From: Semisulcospira habei
Taxonomy: Eukaryota > Mollusca > Gastropoda > Semisulcospiridae
NCBI GenBank assembly: GCA_036245525.1
Contig: BTPG01000005.1
Location: forward strand, 204,862,210 to 204,926,209
Reading direction: 5' to 3'
Length of the DNA: 64,000 nucleotides
A program made the position numbers and the translations under genes. This document shows, piece after piece, positions 63,518-64,000 of this stretch. Position 1 is the first letter of the stretch; every line of letters starts with the position of its first letter. The notes under the pieces are model-generated. The model worked only from the letters and a program-made list of their open reading frames with translations. It did no database searches and was not told where the DNA came from.

Positions 63518-63705
63518 GTGAGCTATGTTCGTAACTTTTCTCATCAAACCCGCTCTAAGCCCAGTGTGAAAAAGGTCTTCGTGGCCATGTCCTCTGCAGC
63601 TGGCATGCTCTGGGTGATGGGCGGGTCAGCTGCGGACGATGTCAGCCCCAGGACCTTTTGCGCACTGGGAACACTCTGAACCAGATACCATGACTCTGTT
63701 AGATT

Positions 63706-63902
63706 TTAACTCATTACATCCTGTGGATAAAATTACCAGTTTTTGTAGATAACCTTTGAGGTATGCATCACAATTCTGGCGACAGATCGACCATGATAGT
63801 TCAAGGGTGGTGTCAGAATAGCTTGGCGCCTACAGACACCACCCTTGAACTATCATGGTCGATCCACATCCTGTCATGGCATGTCAGATAATTGTGGGTT
63901 AA
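63706..63902. repeat. HP1 palindrome with shortened right arm
   Basis: TTAACTCATTACATCCTGTG to attgtgggttaa; the right arm goes from ggcgcctacag straight to acaccacccttg. Confidence 0.85.
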
Positions 63903-64000
63903 TTAGTGAAGTAAAGTTCTGTGTGTTTCTTTGCGTGTGCATGCAAATGATGCGTGTTAATTTTTTACAGATGCGCTCTGTACACCCATACTAATTGCAT

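Noticed and set aside
63518..63679. Read-through of MIB1 exon 10 as an alternative C-terminus
   Set aside because: GTGAGC is a good donor at the conserved junction, and the residues after it do not resemble the MIB1 ankyrin region.

Overview
The window is animal genomic DNA, most likely from a mollusc or another lophotrochozoan. It has spliced genes with GT-AG introns, animal-type proteins and a very dense load of introns and repeats. The species cannot be named from the sequence, and 'mollusc' is an inference from the mix of transposons (DIRS, several LINE types, a retroposon ending in an AACC-type tail).

Three host genes can be rebuilt by hand. (1) The 3' part of RFESD (Rieske Fe-S protein), + strand, four exons at 2576-5044; its 5' exon was not found. 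(2) A complete CABLES-family gene (Cdk5/Abl substrate with a cyclin-like C-terminus), - strand, fourteen exons from 48404 down to 10497, closing in frame to 537 residues. (3) The 5' half of MIB1 (mind bomb E3 ubiquitin ligase, Notch pathway), + strand, ten exons from 48777 to 63517, 471 residues before it runs out of the window. CABLES and MIB1 are head to head with 372 bp between start codons. RFESD and CABLES are tail to tail.

Most of the rest is transposable elements. CABLES intron 3 holds a DIRS retrotransposon (DIRS A, about 26744-32873) with a long RT/RNase H ORF, a tyrosine recombinase ORF, inverted terminal repeats and an internal complementary region. Intron 2 holds a decayed relative (DIRS B, about 34067-43055) with a LINE and another transposon inside it. 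Intron 1 has two LINE fragments. MIB1 intron 2 holds Ty3/gypsy gag remnants and a LINE split by a 1.5-kb insertion with a 12-bp target duplication.

The most striking feature is a swarm of short palindromic elements, about 30 copies of one family plus several families with unrelated cores. Nearly all have the plan TTAACCC...hairpin...GGGTTAA. They lie in the introns and flanks of all three genes, and other transposons have landed in them. Their ends suggest piggyBac-type (TTAA) non-autonomous elements, but the near full-length palindrome and the number of families are unusual. No tRNA, rRNA, CRISPR array or prokaryotic feature was seen.
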